Part shown: piece by piece, positions 1 through 8,641 of the stretch | How positions within the stretch are numbered: the stretch's first letter is position 1 | Layout: every line of letters starts with the position of its first letter | NCBI GenBank assembly: GCA_009926305.1 | Contig: RFPC01000014.1 | Location: 1-44,280 of the forward strand | Direction: 5' to 3' | DNA length: 44,280 nt | DNA from: a bacterium | GTDB lineage: Bacteria > Bdellovibrionota_C > UBA2361 > RFPC01 | The notes under the pieces: model-generated | Database searches by the model: none | What the model saw: the letters and a program-made list of their open reading frames with translations, nothing else | What the model was told of the DNA's origin: nothing | Program-made: the position numbers and the translations under genes

Positions 1-359
1 TCCATGAGGTTGACTCCAGTGAAATGGCGTTTAAGATAGCAGGCTCAATGTGCGTGAAGGAAGCAGCCCGGAAGGCGGGAGTAAAGCTTCTGGAGCCGGT
101 TATGAAAGTAGAGGTTGTGGCTCCTGAGGAGTTTACGAGTAATGTTGTTGGGGACTTGAACAGGCGAAGAGCCAAGATCCTCGGTATGGACACTCGTGGT
201 GGCGGGCAGGTAATCTCGGCAGAGGTTCCACTTGCTGAAATGTTTGGTTATGCTACGGATTTGCGTTCTAATACGCAGGGGCGGGCGAATTTCTCAATGG
301 AATACGACCATTATGAGGAAGTTCCCTCGCATATTGCAGAAACTATCGCTTCTCAGTAG
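1..359 (+). CDS. fusA: Elongation factor G, C-terminal fragment (partial)
   Basis: This is the C-terminal part (about 118 residues) of translational GTPase EF-G, which drives ribosomal translocation. The window starts inside the gene: the reading frame is open from base 3 ([15 protein letters not shown]) and continues to a TAG stop. Visible EF-G domain IV/V features are '[14 protein letters not shown]' followed by the ferredoxin-like domain V ending in '[20 protein letters not shown]'. The in-frame ATG at 24 is an internal methionine, not the start. The gene lies 163 bp upstream of tuf, as in a standard str operon. Confidence 0.97.
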   Translation, partial: HEVDSSEMAFKIAGSMCVKEAARKAGVKLLEPVMKVEVVAPEEFTSNVVGDLNRRRAKILGMDTRGGGQVISAEVPLAEMFGYATDLRSNTQGRANFSMEYDHYEEVPSHIAETIASQ

Positions 360-522
360 TCTACGGGCTTATTCCGATGAGGTTAGCCCTATTCCGCGAA
401 GTTCGCTAAGGAGGAAGGCATCACTGGGAGTGTTAAATGAGTTACCTCCGAAGAGAGTGGGCGAGAGCTCGCTCTTATGGTAAGTATTGTAAAGTAGAGA
501 TAATTACTTAAGGATTGGCATT

Positions 523-1719
523 ATGGGAAAGGAGAAGTTTGAACGGACCAAGCCGCACGTAAACGTCGGAACTATTGGGCACGTTGACCACGGAAAGACT
601 ACGCTAACAGCGGCGCTTGTGAACACTCAAGCATCAAGAAGTTTAGCTACAGGACTTTCATACAAGGACATCGCGAAGGGTGGAACCGAGCGAGATGAGA
701 CGAAAACGGTTACTATTGCAAGTGCTCACGTTGAGTACGAAACAGAGAGCCGGCACTATGCACACGTTGACTGTCCAGGACACGCAGATTATGTGAAGAA
801 CATGATCACTGGTGCTGCGCAGATGGACGGAGCAATCCTCGTTGTAAGTGCAGCGGATGGACCAATGCCTCAGACACGAGAGCATATCCTTCTTGCTCGT
901 CAAGTAGGTGTTCCAAAGATTGTTGTATTCCTCAACAAAGTAGACATCGTTGATGATGAAGAATTACTAGAGCTTGTTGAAATGGAAGTTCGTGATCTCT
1001 TGAATGAGTACGGGTTCCCAGGAGATGATACTCCAGTGGTAAAAGGGAGTGCTCTGAAGGCACTAAACGGCGATAATGATGATCTCGGTATCGGGAGCAT
1101 TGACCGGCTATTGAGCACCATTGACGAGTACATTCCTGTGCCTGAGCGTGATGTTGACAAGCCATTCTTGATGCCGATTGAAGATGTATTCTCAATCGAA
1201 GGTCGAGGAACTGTAGCGACTGGTCGTATCGAGCGGGGAGTTGTGAAGGTCGGTGAGGAAATTGAGATCGTTGGTCTCAGTGACACGCAGAAAACAACTA
1301 TCACTGGTGTTGAGATGTTCCGTAAAATGCTTGACCAGGGGCAGGCAGGGGACAACGTTGGTCTGCTTCTCAGGGGACTGAAGCGCGATGAGATTGAGCG
1401 TGGGCAGGTAATTGCGAAGACAGGTTCAATCACACCACACAAGAAGTTCAAGGCGGAAGCATACATCTTGAAGAAGGAAGAAGGTGGACGTCATAAGCCG
1501 TTCTTCACAGGATATCGTCCGCAGTTCTACTTCAGAACAACTGACGTAACAGGGTCGATTAACCTTCCAGAGGGAGTAGAGATGGCGATGCCAGGTGACA
1601 ACATCACTCTTGATGTTGAGCTCCATCAGCCTATCGCTCTTGAAAAGCAAGTACGCTTTGCTATCCGTGAGGGTGGACGGACTGTAGGTTCTGGTGTTGT
1701 AACCGAAGTTGTTGAGTAA
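523..1719 (+). CDS. tuf: Elongation factor Tu with variant switch I
   Basis: EF-Tu delivers aminoacyl-tRNA to the ribosome and is a cytoplasmic GTPase. The protein has 398 residues, the usual length. The P-loop GHVDHGKT lies at 19-26, DCPGH at 83-87 and NKVD at 138-141. Domains 2 and 3 are complete and end '[13 protein letters not shown]'. The oddity is switch I. Instead of the common EEKxRGITI, residues 56-65 read [10 protein letters not shown]. The Mg-binding Thr is kept (Thr64), but the usual Arg-Gly before it is Lys-Thr. An upstream AAGGA (SD-like) supports the ATG at 523. It is the last gene of the str operon, followed by a hairpin and a strong terminator. Confidence 0.98.
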   Translation: MGKEKFERTKPHVNVGTIGHVDHGKTTLTAALVNTQASRSLATGLSYKDIAKGGTERDETKTVTIASAHVEYETESRHYAHVDCPGHADYVKNMITGAAQMDGAILVVSAADGPMPQTREHILLARQVGVPKIVVFLNKVDIVDDEELLELVEMEVRDLLNEYGFPGDDTPVVKGSALKALNGDNDDLGIGSIDRLLSTIDEYIPVPERDVDKPFLMPIEDVFSIEGRGTVATGRIERGVVKVGEEIEIVGLSDTQKTTITGVEMFRKMLDQGQAGDNVGLLLRGLKRDEIERGQVIAKTGSITPHKKFKAEAYILKKEEGGRHKPFFTGYRPQFYFRTTDVTGSINLPEGVEMAMPGDNITLDVELHQPIALEKQVRFAIREGGRTVGSGVVTEVVE

Positions 1720-1735
1720 TGAAGGCAACTGAGGA

Positions 1736-1767
1736 GGGAGCCCAGCCTCGTTAGAGGCGAGACTCCC
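1736..1767 (+). other. Imperfect hairpin just after tuf
   Basis: GGGAG (1736-1740) can pair with CTCCC (1763-1767). An inner CCTC/GAGG stem with a GTTA loop sits inside it, separated by a symmetric internal loop. It lies between the tuf stop and the intrinsic terminator and could stabilise the mRNA 3' end. The role is inferred. Confidence 0.4.
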
Positions 1768-1780
1768 CCAACAGAAAGAT

Positions 1781-1810
1781 AAAAAACCGGCTCTTGTAGC
1801 CGGTTTTTTT
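1781..1810 (+). terminator. Rho-independent terminator of the str operon
   Basis: A perfect 12-bp inverted repeat, AAAAAACCGGCT (1781-1792) and AGCCGGTTTTTT (1798-1809), surrounds the five-base loop CTTGT and ends in a T-run. It lies 62 bp after the tuf stop. The A/T flanks make it potentially bidirectional. It separates the str genes from the S10 genes. Confidence 0.92.
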
Positions 1811-2363
1811 GTCTTCGATGGCTGAGCTTGGTTCCAAAGGGGAGCCAGAATACGACTGGTTGAGGGTTGGATTCACGCACGGTTGGAAGAGTCTGCTAAA
1901 AACATGTAATTTCAGTAGCTTATGGTGTTTGGACGCGGATCGTCGTTCAGGGGGTGGTGAGCAAACTTTGGGATAGAGGCGTAAAATTACAATTTTTTTT
2001 TCTCACGGGGCCCGTTGCGTTGAAAAGAAATCGGACTTAGTCCATAGTGTTCGTTCTCTGTGCTCGGCGCTACAGCGCTCTGCTCTCAAAGTTTGAAGGT
2101 TTGCTCTGGCTTACCTCTCCTTGGCTTACCTCTCCTTGGCTTGCGGGGTGTGAGTTTGAGAGAACTTATAGGCGGAACGGGATGCGTTGCATTGAGATGC
2201 TTGACAGTTTCTGTGTGCAGGAACGTCGATAATGAGGCGAGCGAGTAATCGATAGAGTGAGCAATTCACCCTTGAGAAAATTTCTTTAAAGAGTTGGAGC
2301 TGGTAAAGGTTTGATACTTCCTCCAAGAGTTGAGGATTAGGAAAGCAGCAGGAGTAGTTTGGT
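1811..2363. other. tuf-rpsJ intergenic region (S10 leader region)
   Basis: About 550 bp without a convincing gene. It holds a 15-bp tandem repeat (2107-2142), an A/T-rich run near 1985-2000 and a TTGACA at 2201-2206 that might belong to the S10 operon promoter, although no good -10 lies at 16-18 bp. Short open frames here (for example 2047-2232) run through the repeat and resemble no known protein. I see no tRNA. Confidence 0.5.
2107..2142 (+). repeat. 15-bp tandem repeat, 2.4 copies
   Basis: The unit TGGCTTACCTCTCCT occurs at 2107-2121 and 2122-2136 without mismatch, followed by the first six bases TGGCTT. It lies in the tuf-rpsJ spacer and is one of a series of 14-17 bp local duplications in this window. 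Confidence 0.95.
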
Positions 2364-2678
2364 ATGATAGGTGGTCAGTTAATCAGAATACGTCTTAAGG
2401 GATACGACCATAAGCTTCTAGATACAGCGGTTACGGAAATTGTTTCGACAGTTCGTCGAACTGGTGGTCGGGTGGCCGGACCAATTCCATTGCCGACTCG
2501 CATTGAGAAATACACAGTGAACCGATCGACTTTTATCGATAAGAAGTCGAGGGAGCAGTTTGAGATTCGAACCCACAAGCGCTTATTAGATATTCTTGAA
2601 CCAACCCAGCAAACAATTGATGAGTTGGGCAAGTTGGAGCTTTCAACAGGAATCGATGTTGAGTTGAAGCTTCAGTAA
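2364..2678 (+). CDS. rpsJ: 30S ribosomal protein S10
   Basis: S10 (NusE) is a small-subunit protein of the 30S head and also a partner in transcription antitermination. The 104 residues match the family length. Typical S10 signatures are '[14 protein letters not shown]' near the N-terminus and '[17 protein letters not shown]' in the middle, followed by '[12 protein letters not shown]'. It starts with ATG and opens the S10 operon. The rplC ATG lies 56 bp after its stop. Confidence 0.97.
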   Translation: MIGGQLIRIRLKGYDHKLLDTAVTEIVSTVRRTGGRVAGPIPLPTRIEKYTVNRSTFIDKKSREQFEIRTHKRLLDILEPTQQTIDELGKLELSTGIDVELKLQ

Positions 2679-2734
2679 ATGTGAAGTGCAGTGATCGGGT
2701 GTTAGGAACGAACGAGAAAGAGCGGAAGAAAGTC

Positions 2735-3409
2735 ATGGCAACAGTACGTCAATACAAAGAAGGGCTCATAGGGAAAAAGCTTGGTATGACCCAGATTTTT
2801 TCTGAAGATGGTGCGGCAGTGCCCGTGTCCGTCATTCAGACGGGACCAAATGTGGTAGTGCAGGTGAAGACTGAGCAGAATGATGGCTATAATGCCGTGC
2901 AGCTCGGGTTCGAACCGAAGAAGCCGCAACGAGTAAATAAGGCGAGAACCGGACATTGTTCAAAGGCGGGCAAAGGAGCCTTTTATCACCTTCGTGAAGT
3001 TCGGTGTGATGTAGAAGAGCTTGGATGGGCGGAAATTGGAAAAGAACTTGGCGTTTCGGATGTATTTGAGAAAGGTCAGTACCTTGATGTCTCTGGGGTA
3101 TCGAAGGGGAAAGGGTTCCAAGGCGTTGTGAGAAGATTTGGAGTTCGGGGTCAGCCAGCAACTCGCGGTACTCACGAAATGCGAAGACATATCGGTTCAA
3201 TTGGTTGCCGAAAATTCCCAGGACGAGTTTGGAAAAACCAGAAAATGCCAGGACACATGGGGTCAAAGAATGTGACGAAGATGAACCTTCAGGTGGTCGA
3301 TGTCATTCCAGAGAAGAATCTTTTGTTGGTCAAAGGCGCCGTGCCTGGTCCTATCAATGGGATAGTTATGGTTCACAAAGCTCAAAAGAAGGTCGCAAAG
3401 GTAGCCTAA
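2735..3409 (+). CDS. rplC: 50S ribosomal protein L3
   Basis: L3 is an early-assembly 23S rRNA-binding protein whose loop reaches towards the peptidyl-transferase centre. I place the start at ATG 2735 (MATVRQYKEGLIGKKLGMTQ), preceded by GGAAG. The frame remains open back to a GTG at 2681, but the extra 18 residues are atypical. The protein is then 224 residues. Family motifs seen are 'GLIGKKLGMTQIF', 'DVSGVSKGKGFQGVVRR' and 'FPGRVWKNQKMPGHMGSK'. Confidence 0.96.
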   Translation: MATVRQYKEGLIGKKLGMTQIFSEDGAAVPVSVIQTGPNVVVQVKTEQNDGYNAVQLGFEPKKPQRVNKARTGHCSKAGKGAFYHLREVRCDVEELGWAEIGKELGVSDVFEKGQYLDVSGVSKGKGFQGVVRRFGVRGQPATRGTHEMRRHIGSIGCRKFPGRVWKNQKMPGHMGSKNVTKMNLQVVDVIPEKNLLLVKGAVPGPINGIVMVHKAQKKVAKVA

Positions 3410-3439
3410 AGAGCATTCATCAGATAGAGAGAGAAAGAG

Positions 3440-4132
3440 ATGGAACTAGCAGTAGTGAATACATCAGGGTCAGAGGTAAAGAAGGTATCGGTTCGAGATG
3501 ATATCTTCGGAGCAGGAGTGAACGAGAGTGTTGTGCACTCAGTAGTGCGATGGCAGCGCGCCAAGCGACGGGCTGGTACACATGCAACGCTGAACCTTGC
3601 GAGAATGTCTGGTGGTACCAAGAAGCCGTTCAAGCAGAAGGGAACTGGTAGGGCACGTGCCGGGTCGGTAAACTCTCCTCTCTGGGTTGGTGGAGCCGTA
3701 ATATTTGGTCCGCAGCCACGAGACTACTCGTTCAAGTTGCCGCGTAAGGTGCGTCGTCAGGCGCTTTGCGGTGCGATTTCTGCCAAGGTAGAGGCTGGAA
3801 AGCTCGTAGTCGTCGATGCAATCTCTATCGAGAAGCCGAAGACGAAAGAATTTTTCAGTATTCTGTCGACTTTGAATCTACGGGGTTCCGAGGGTTCACC
3901 GTCGAAGCCACCAAAGGTGGTATTCCTCTTTTCGAAGGGAGAGGAAGCGGCTGCGGTGTCAGCGCGAAACATTTCAGGTGTGACGTGTCTCCCAGTGGAA
4001 GGGGTGAACGTTTATGATGTGGTGAACGCAGATTGTTTACTGCTTACAGAGCAATCGTTAGCAAATGTAACGCAGAAGTTAGGTGCTCAGATTGACAAAG
4101 TGGGAGCAGGAGAAAGCGCCTCTTCGTTATAG
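3440..4132 (+). CDS. rplD: 50S ribosomal protein L4
   Basis: L4 (230 residues) binds 23S rRNA and lines the exit tunnel. The conserved loop 'RMSGGTKKPFKQKGTGRAR' at about residues 55-73 and 'GPQPRDYSFKLPRKVRR' are clear. In E. coli L4 represses its own S10 operon; whether that happens here cannot be seen. It lies 30 bp after rplC, one of the shortest spacers in this operon. Confidence 0.97.
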   Translation: MELAVVNTSGSEVKKVSVRDDIFGAGVNESVVHSVVRWQRAKRRAGTHATLNLARMSGGTKKPFKQKGTGRARAGSVNSPLWVGGAVIFGPQPRDYSFKLPRKVRRQALCGAISAKVEAGKLVVVDAISIEKPKTKEFFSILSTLNLRGSEGSPSKPPKVVFLFSKGEEAAAVSARNISGVTCLPVEGVNVYDVVNADCLLLTEQSLANVTQKLGAQIDKVGAGESASSL

Positions 4133-4188
4133 GTTTCGGGGAAGGCATCAGGAAGTAGCTAGTAGAATTTGTTGTTGTTGAGAGAGAT

Positions 4189-4506
4189 ATGGCAAAGAAA
4201 AGTGAAAAGGAAGTTCTGAGTAAGCACTACAACACGTTGGTTCGTCCGATAGTGACAGAAAAGAGCTCATATGTTGGTGAGGTTGGATCCGTAGTTACTT
4301 TTGAGGTGGCTCGCTCAGCAACGAAGCAAGAGATTAAGGAAGCTGTGGCCGGCATCTTTGATGTTGAGGTGTTGGGAGTAAATATTCTCAACTACCGAGG
4401 AAAGCTCAAGCGTAGAGGTCGTCAAGTTGGCATGACAAACAGTTATAAGAAAGCCTATGTGACACTCGGTCCAGGGCAGGCTATTGATGTCGTTGAAGGT
4501 TTATAG
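4189..4506 (+). CDS. rplW: 50S ribosomal protein L23
   Basis: L23 (105 residues) sits at the tunnel exit, where it docks trigger factor and SRP. The start of the fold, 'LVRPIVTEKSS', and 'FEVARSATKQEIKEAV' are characteristic, as is the later 'KRRGRQVGMTNSYKKAYV'. The N-terminus carries about 14 basic residues before the conserved fold. ATG start preceded by GAGAGA. Position rplD-rplW-rplB is canonical. Confidence 0.96.
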   Translation: MAKKSEKEVLSKHYNTLVRPIVTEKSSYVGEVGSVVTFEVARSATKQEIKEAVAGIFDVEVLGVNILNYRGKLKRRGRQVGMTNSYKKAYVTLGPGQAIDVVEGL

Positions 4507-4571
4507 GGAAGGGAGAGGTCTTCTCTGAGTGAGATAGGCTGGCGAAATTTTGATTAGTTGGAAGTAATATT

Positions 4572-5399
4572 ATGGCGCTCAAAAAGTTTAAACCGATAAC
4601 TCCTGGCAGACGTTTTTACACAGTCGCCGACTACTCTGAGGTGTCTTCAAAGAAGCCCGAAAAACGGCTTTTGAAGAAGTTGTCGCGTACTGGTGGTCGA
4701 AACAATAATGGACGTATTACCAATCTCAATACTGGTGGTGGACATAAGCGACGGTACAGAGAGATCGACTTCAAGCGCAATAAGGATGGAATCCCAGCAA
4801 CCGTTGCGGCTATCGAGTACGACCCGAATAGAACGGCGCGTATCGCGTTACTTCACTATGCAGATGGAGAGAAGCGCTACATCCTTGCTCCACTGAAACT
4901 ACGAGTAGGCAGTAAGGTAATGAGCGGAGAGGCTGCAGAAGTGCAGGTGGGGAATAATCTTCCGCTGAGAAAGATTCCTACTGGACAATCCATTCACAAT
5001 ATTGAGTTGAAGATCGGGCACGGTGGGCAGTTAGTTCGTTCAGCAGGAGTGGCTGCTCAGTTAGTAGCGAAGGAGGGCAAATATGCATTTATCAAATTGC
5101 CTTCAGGTGAGATGAGAAAGGTATTGCTTGCTTGTTCAGCAACCATTGGGCAGGTATCGAACTCAGAACATCAAAATATTAGTCTCGGAAAAGCTGGGCG
5201 TTCAAGATGGTTGTCACGCCGTCCACACACAAGGGGTGTTGCGAAGAACCCAGTAGACCATCCAATGGGTGGAGGAGAAGGGAAGTCGGCTGGTGGTCGA
5301 CATCCATGTACCCCATCAGGGAAGCCCACCAAGGGGTACAAGACCCGACACAATAAGCGTACGGATCGGTTTATCGTTCGTCGTCGAGGGAGTAAGTAG
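4572..5399 (+). CDS. rplB: 50S ribosomal protein L2
   Basis: L2 (275 residues) is a core 23S rRNA-binding protein required for subunit association and peptidyl-transferase assembly. Domains in order: N-terminal basic arm '[11 protein letters not shown]' (about 40-50), the OB and SH3-like RNA-binding domains, and the C-terminal '[20 protein letters not shown]' loop. In that loop His230 corresponds to the conserved His229 of E. coli. Full length, ATG start, nothing missing. Confidence 0.98.
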   Translation: MALKKFKPITPGRRFYTVADYSEVSSKKPEKRLLKKLSRTGGRNNNGRITNLNTGGGHKRRYREIDFKRNKDGIPATVAAIEYDPNRTARIALLHYADGEKRYILAPLKLRVGSKVMSGEAAEVQVGNNLPLRKIPTGQSIHNIELKIGHGGQLVRSAGVAAQLVAKEGKYAFIKLPSGEMRKVLLACSATIGQVSNSEHQNISLGKAGRSRWLSRRPHTRGVAKNPVDHPMGGGEGKSAGGRHPCTPSGKPTKGYKTRHNKRTDRFIVRRRGSK

Positions 5400-5481
5400 A
5401 GGGCATAGTGCACGCAGCCTGCATCGCTTGAGTAGTGTATGCGGCGCATAGGAGTTGAGTCTTTAAAGGAGTAAAGAAGAG

Positions 5482-5745
5482 ATGCCACGTTCGTTAAAAA
5501 AAGGACCATTTGTTGATGACCATCTACTAAAGTGGATTGATAGAGCTAAGAGTGGAGCCCACAAAGGCCCTATCAAGACTTGGTCTCGGAGATCGGTAAT
5601 CATTCCCGATATGATTGGGTTAACGTTTGCTGTTCATAACGGGAAGAAGTTCATCCCAGTGTTCATTACCGATAACATGGTAGGACATAAGCTGGGAGAA
5701 TTTGCTGCGACCCGAACGTATAACGGTCACTCAGTGAAGAAATAG
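5482..5745 (+). CDS. rpsS: 30S ribosomal protein S19
   Basis: S19 (87 residues) binds 16S rRNA in the 30S head with S13. '[18 protein letters not shown]', '[18 protein letters not shown]' and '[15 protein letters not shown]' are diagnostic. An AAAGGAG Shine-Dalgarno sequence sits about 12 bases upstream of the ATG. It lies 82 bp after rplB. Confidence 0.97.
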   Translation: MPRSLKKGPFVDDHLLKWIDRAKSGAHKGPIKTWSRRSVIIPDMIGLTFAVHNGKKFIPVFITDNMVGHKLGEFAATRTYNGHSVKK

Positions 5746-5840
5746 TTTCGGAATTAGATAGGAAAGAGAAGAAAAGAGAGGAAGTCCCTGTAGCCTGTTT
5801 AGCGGGCAGGACAAACTCGGAAGAGCGCCAGAGGTACACG

Positions 5841-6212
5841 ATGACCAGTCAAGTAAACAAAAAGAAAAAATCTGAATCGGTAGCGTCAGCTACCCTAAGG
5901 CATGTCCGAATTCCCCCACAGAAGGTGAGGTTGGTTCTCGACTTGGTGAAGGGAAAGCAGCTAGAACCAGCTCTTAATGCAGTTCAATTTCATCCAACGA
6001 AAGGTGGGCGAATCGTCTACAAATTACTCCGTTCCGCTATGGCAAATGCCCAAGAGAAGGGGGACGTGGACGTGGATCAGCTGTGGGTAACAGGTGGTCA
6101 TGTCGATATGGGAAAGACCTTGCGACGATTTCTCCCGCGAGCACAGGGAAGAGCAACCCCTATCAGGAAGCGGTCTTCACATATTACGGTTCAGTTAGGA
6201 CGCTATCTCTAG
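5841..6212 (+). CDS. rplV: 50S ribosomal protein L22
   Basis: L22 (123 residues) binds all 23S rRNA domains, and its hairpin lines the exit tunnel. Seen are 'IPPQKVRLVLDLVKGK', 'LLRSAMANAQEKG' and the tunnel hairpin 'RRFLPRAQGRATPIRKRSSHI'-type region near residues 93-114. The N-terminus has a 13-residue Lys/Ser-rich extension. It is followed by an exceptionally long 839-bp gap before rpsC. Confidence 0.96.
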   Translation: MTSQVNKKKKSESVASATLRHVRIPPQKVRLVLDLVKGKQLEPALNAVQFHPTKGGRIVYKLLRSAMANAQEKGDVDVDQLWVTGGHVDMGKTLRRFLPRAQGRATPIRKRSSHITVQLGRYL

Positions 6213-7051
6213 AGTCTGAAGCGCTGTAGTTCCATTCTCCGGTAGAGCTATAATGTCTGGCGCAGCGTGATCATTGGGCAGTGTGATCATTGGGCAAGGA
6301 CGGACGAAGGGTCCGGTTGGTGAACGCGTGGCGCTTTGGAAAGCCCCCGAATACAGGGCATGAAGTGGTCCGTGGGTTTGAATCCTCTATTCCTCGTCAT
6401 GAATCGACGCCTAGCGAGTATATTCGTAAAGAAATCAGTGTGTTGGTTGGGAAAGTTTATACGCTCCGGTGTTTTGGTGGCCCCGTTTTTATTTCACCCC
6501 CATCCCTCTTCTTACTTCCCTTCCTTTATTTCATATCTTTCCAAATATTTAGTGCCAGATGTTTGATTTGTCATGCCCATTTAGCTAATCTTACGCAGCT
6601 TGTCTTTTTAGTCCCATTCTGGTGGGGCGCGGTTTCTTTGTCCTTGTGGCCAAATCCACAGGGGTAAAGGTAGGGGAATTTGTAGAATCTCATGGTTCTT
6701 CGGTTTGGCTGGACACGGATGTCATTGGAAAGTTGATGATCGGCCCAGTTGGCACGAAACAAGGTGGCTTGAATTAACGGGTAGCGAGTTTCGTGCAAAA
6801 AAGCACCGAAGTTGCAATGGGAGCGGAGTTTCAACGGGAACGGGTTCTGTTTGGTAGGGCACCGCGTGTGTTAGTCGCCAGTTCTGGTGTGTGCGAGCTC
6901 GGGAAGCGAGTACAGGGCAGGAGCTGAGGTGGTGAGCAAGAATGCGCAGAGTGTCAACTCCTGCAGAGAGTAGTCCGCTACAAATGTACAGGACGAGATA
7001 TTAGAAATTAAGAACGCAACAAACGAAGGCGTCTACGAAGAATAGGAAAGT
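6213..7051. other. 839-bp non-coding or decayed insert between rplV and rpsC
   Basis: These two genes are normally adjacent. No convincing full gene is visible. Contents: a 16-bp tandem duplication (6265-6296), a TATAAT at 6249-6254 without a good -35, and a strikingly pyrimidine-rich stretch (about 6485-6560) in an otherwise purine-rich + strand. There is a stop-free + frame at 6595-6774 (from about 6613, SPILVGRGFFVLVAKSTG, later DTDVIGKLMIGPVG) with no start or family I recognise. A bulged hairpin lies around 6788-6812 (TTCGTGC, A-loop, GCACCGAA). The frame at 6290-6667 would need TTG and looks spurious. Confidence 0.6.
6265..6296 (+). repeat. 16-bp tandem duplication
   Basis: Unit GYGTGATCATTGGGCA at 6265-6280 and 6281-6296 with one mismatch (C/T at the second base). 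It lies at the beginning of the unusual rplV-rpsC gap. Confidence 0.95.
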
Positions 7052-7717
7052 ATGGGACAGAAAGTTAATCCTTTCGGAATGCGGGTTGGAGTTATTGAGA
7101 CTTGGAGGTCGCGTTGGTTTGGGACTTCACAGGATACCGCAAGATATCTTCATGAGGATCGAAAAATTCGAGATTATGTGAAGTCAAAACTTCACACAGC
7201 AGGCATACCAAATATTGAAATTGAGCGGGCCGCTGCGAAGGTGAAGATCAATATTTACTCTGCGAAGCCAGGACTGGTGATTGGTAAGAAGGGGAAAGAT
7301 ATTGAAGAGCTCCGGGGTAAGCTGAGAGCTCTCGTTCAGCGAGATGTTAGCCTGAATATCATAGAGGCGCGTAAAGCTGATATGAATGCTCAGCTTGTGG
7401 CAGAGGCGGCTGCGTTCCAGTTGTCTCGACGAGTAAACTTCAGAAGAGCGATGAAGGATGCTGTAGGGCGAGCGTTAAGAGCTGGTGCTGAAGGTATCAA
7501 GGTCAGTGTGAGCGGTCGATTGAACGGCGCCGACATCGCAAGAACCGAGCAGTACAAGGAAGGACGGATTCCTTTGCATACTCTGCGAGCCGAAATTGAT
7601 TACGGGACTGCTGAGGCCAAGACAACGTATGGCATTCTCGGAATTAAAGTCTGGATCTTTAAGGGTGAAAAGTTTGAAGAGGGTGAGCAAGTCCCTCTAG
7701 AAGCAATGCAACTATGA
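7052..7717 (+). CDS. rpsC: 30S ribosomal protein S3
   Basis: S3 (221 residues) sits at the mRNA entry site of the 30S subunit. It opens with 'MGQKVNPFGMRVGVIETW' and contains the KH type-2 motif 'GLVIGKKGKDIEELR' and C-terminal 'GRLNGADIARTEQYKEGRIPLHTLRAEIDYG'-like sequence (residues about 155-185). Downstream of the 839-bp gap, so it may need an internal promoter. Its 3' end lies in an imperfect 16-bp duplication (7705-7736). Confidence 0.97.
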   Translation: MGQKVNPFGMRVGVIETWRSRWFGTSQDTARYLHEDRKIRDYVKSKLHTAGIPNIEIERAAAKVKINIYSAKPGLVIGKKGKDIEELRGKLRALVQRDVSLNIIEARKADMNAQLVAEAAAFQLSRRVNFRRAMKDAVGRALRAGAEGIKVSVSGRLNGADIARTEQYKEGRIPLHTLRAEIDYGTAEAKTTYGILGIKVWIFKGEKFEEGEQVPLEAMQL

Positions 7718-7736
7718 AGTAATGCGACTATAGGGT
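7705..7736 (+). repeat. Imperfect 16-bp duplication across the rpsC stop
   Basis: AATGCAACTATGAAGT (7705-7720) and AATGCGACTATAGGGT (7721-7736) match at 12 of 16 positions. The first copy holds the last S3 codons and the TGA stop. A second short direct repeat, TAGGGTCTAG, follows at 7731-7740 and 7753-7762. Confidence 0.7.
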
Positions 7737-7817
7737 CTAGGCCGGAGAAAGCTAGGGTCTAGCCCCAGTAGAGAGCAGGGAAGAGAAGAGTTTGTAACGA
7801 CAAGTTGAGAGAGAAAG

Positions 7818-8243
7818 ATGCAACAGCCGAAGAAGCCTAAATATCGAAAGCAGATGAAGCGGGTGCGACACCTTCGCGGTACGGAGACCCGAGGAACAAG
7901 TCTGAGCTTTGGTGATTTTGGACTAAAAGCTCTTGATGCTGGCTGGATCAGCGCCCGCCAAATTGAGGCGGGACGTGTGGCAATGACTCGCTATGCGAAG
8001 AGAGGTGGGAAAGTTTGGATTCGGATTTTTCCTGACAAGCCTTTGACCTCAAAGCCGGCTGAAACCCGAATGGGGAAAGGAAAGGGAGCACCTGACAAAT
8101 GGGTGGCTTCTGTACGAGCTGGAAGAATCATGTATGAGATAACTGGAGTAGAGCGAGAAACAGCGCGTCGTGCACTGGAGCTCGCAGCATCGAAGATGCC
8201 GGTGCGTTGTACAATTGTAGAGAGAACAAGGACTCTTATCTAG
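7818..8243 (+). CDS. rplP: 50S ribosomal protein L16
   Basis: L16 (141 residues) helps position the A-site tRNA on the large subunit. '[20 protein letters not shown]' at the N-terminus and '[20 protein letters not shown]' (about residues 75-94) are diagnostic. ATG start 100 bp after rpsC with GAGAGA upstream. Confidence 0.97.
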   Translation: MQQPKKPKYRKQMKRVRHLRGTETRGTSLSFGDFGLKALDAGWISARQIEAGRVAMTRYAKRGGKVWIRIFPDKPLTSKPAETRMGKGKGAPDKWVASVRAGRIMYEITGVERETARRALELAASKMPVRCTIVERTRTLI

Positions 8244-8252
8244 CATTCCGAG

Positions 8253-8284
8253 GCGGTGGCTATCATTTGCGGTGGCTATCATTT
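8253..8284 (+). repeat. Perfect 16-bp tandem duplication
   Basis: GCGGTGGCTATCATTT is repeated without mismatch at 8253-8268 and 8269-8284, in the rplP-rpmC spacer just after the rplP stop. Confidence 0.97.
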
Positions 8285-8336
8285 TCTGTCGGTGATGAGT
8301 GCGAGGCAAGAGAGAGAAGAGGAAAGAGAGGCTCTG

Positions 8337-8537
8337 ATGAAAACGAGAGATTATCTGAAGGGAATACGAGAACTCACAGAAGAGGGGTTGCGGGAGAAGA
8401 TTCGTAGCCTGTCCGAAGAGCGAATGAAGTTACGGTTTCGGGCCGCTTCAGGGCAACTCAACGAGACTCATCGTATCGGTGAGGTGCGACGGGAGTTAGC
8501 GCGGGCAAAGACGGTATATTCGGAAAAGTTTGAATAG
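8337..8537 (+). CDS. rpmC: 50S ribosomal protein L29
   Basis: L29 is a small helical protein beside L23 at the tunnel exit. I chose ATG 8337 (MKTRDYLKGIRELTEEGL), giving 66 residues, the usual size, with GAGAGG as Shine-Dalgarno sequence. The frame extends further upstream (to ATG 8295 or 8256), but that part runs into the tandem duplication. The family signature is 'LREKIRSLSEERMKLRFRAA' then 'RIGEVRRELARAKTV'. Confidence 0.92.
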   Translation: MKTRDYLKGIRELTEEGLREKIRSLSEERMKLRFRAASGQLNETHRIGEVRRELARAKTVYSEKFE

Positions 8538-8641
8538 AGGGCGGTAGGGATATAAGCCTGAATCGTTCGTCAGGATTGCTCAGGTTATGAGCAGGCTGGA
8601 TTTGAAACGAGAAGGTCTCAACCGGAAGAGAAGAGGAAGAT

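Noticed and set aside
900-1466. 188-residue open frame antisense to tuf
   Set aside because: Lies fully inside the highly conserved EF-Tu gene in antisense; Ser/Thr/Pro-rich composition is typical of a shadow frame.
1855-1885. tRNA-like segment (GGGTTGGATTC) after the tuf terminator
   Set aside because: The T-loop-like sequence is not flanked by pairing stems, and no anticodon or acceptor stem can be built.
2201-2233. TTGACA ... GATAAT as a firm S10 operon promoter
   Set aside because: Spacing of 21 bp is too long; kept only as a remark in the intergenic entry.
2047-2326. Three short open frames around the 15-bp repeat before rpsJ
   Set aside because: They exist on both strands over the repeat, lack SD sequences and encode repetitive, Trp/Cys-rich peptides unlike real proteins.
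6290-6667. 126-codon open frame in the rplV-rpsC gap
   Set aside because: Needs a TTG start inside a tandem repeat, has no SD, and turns into low-complexity Phe/Leu/Ser sequence from the pyrimidine-rich tract. No family features.
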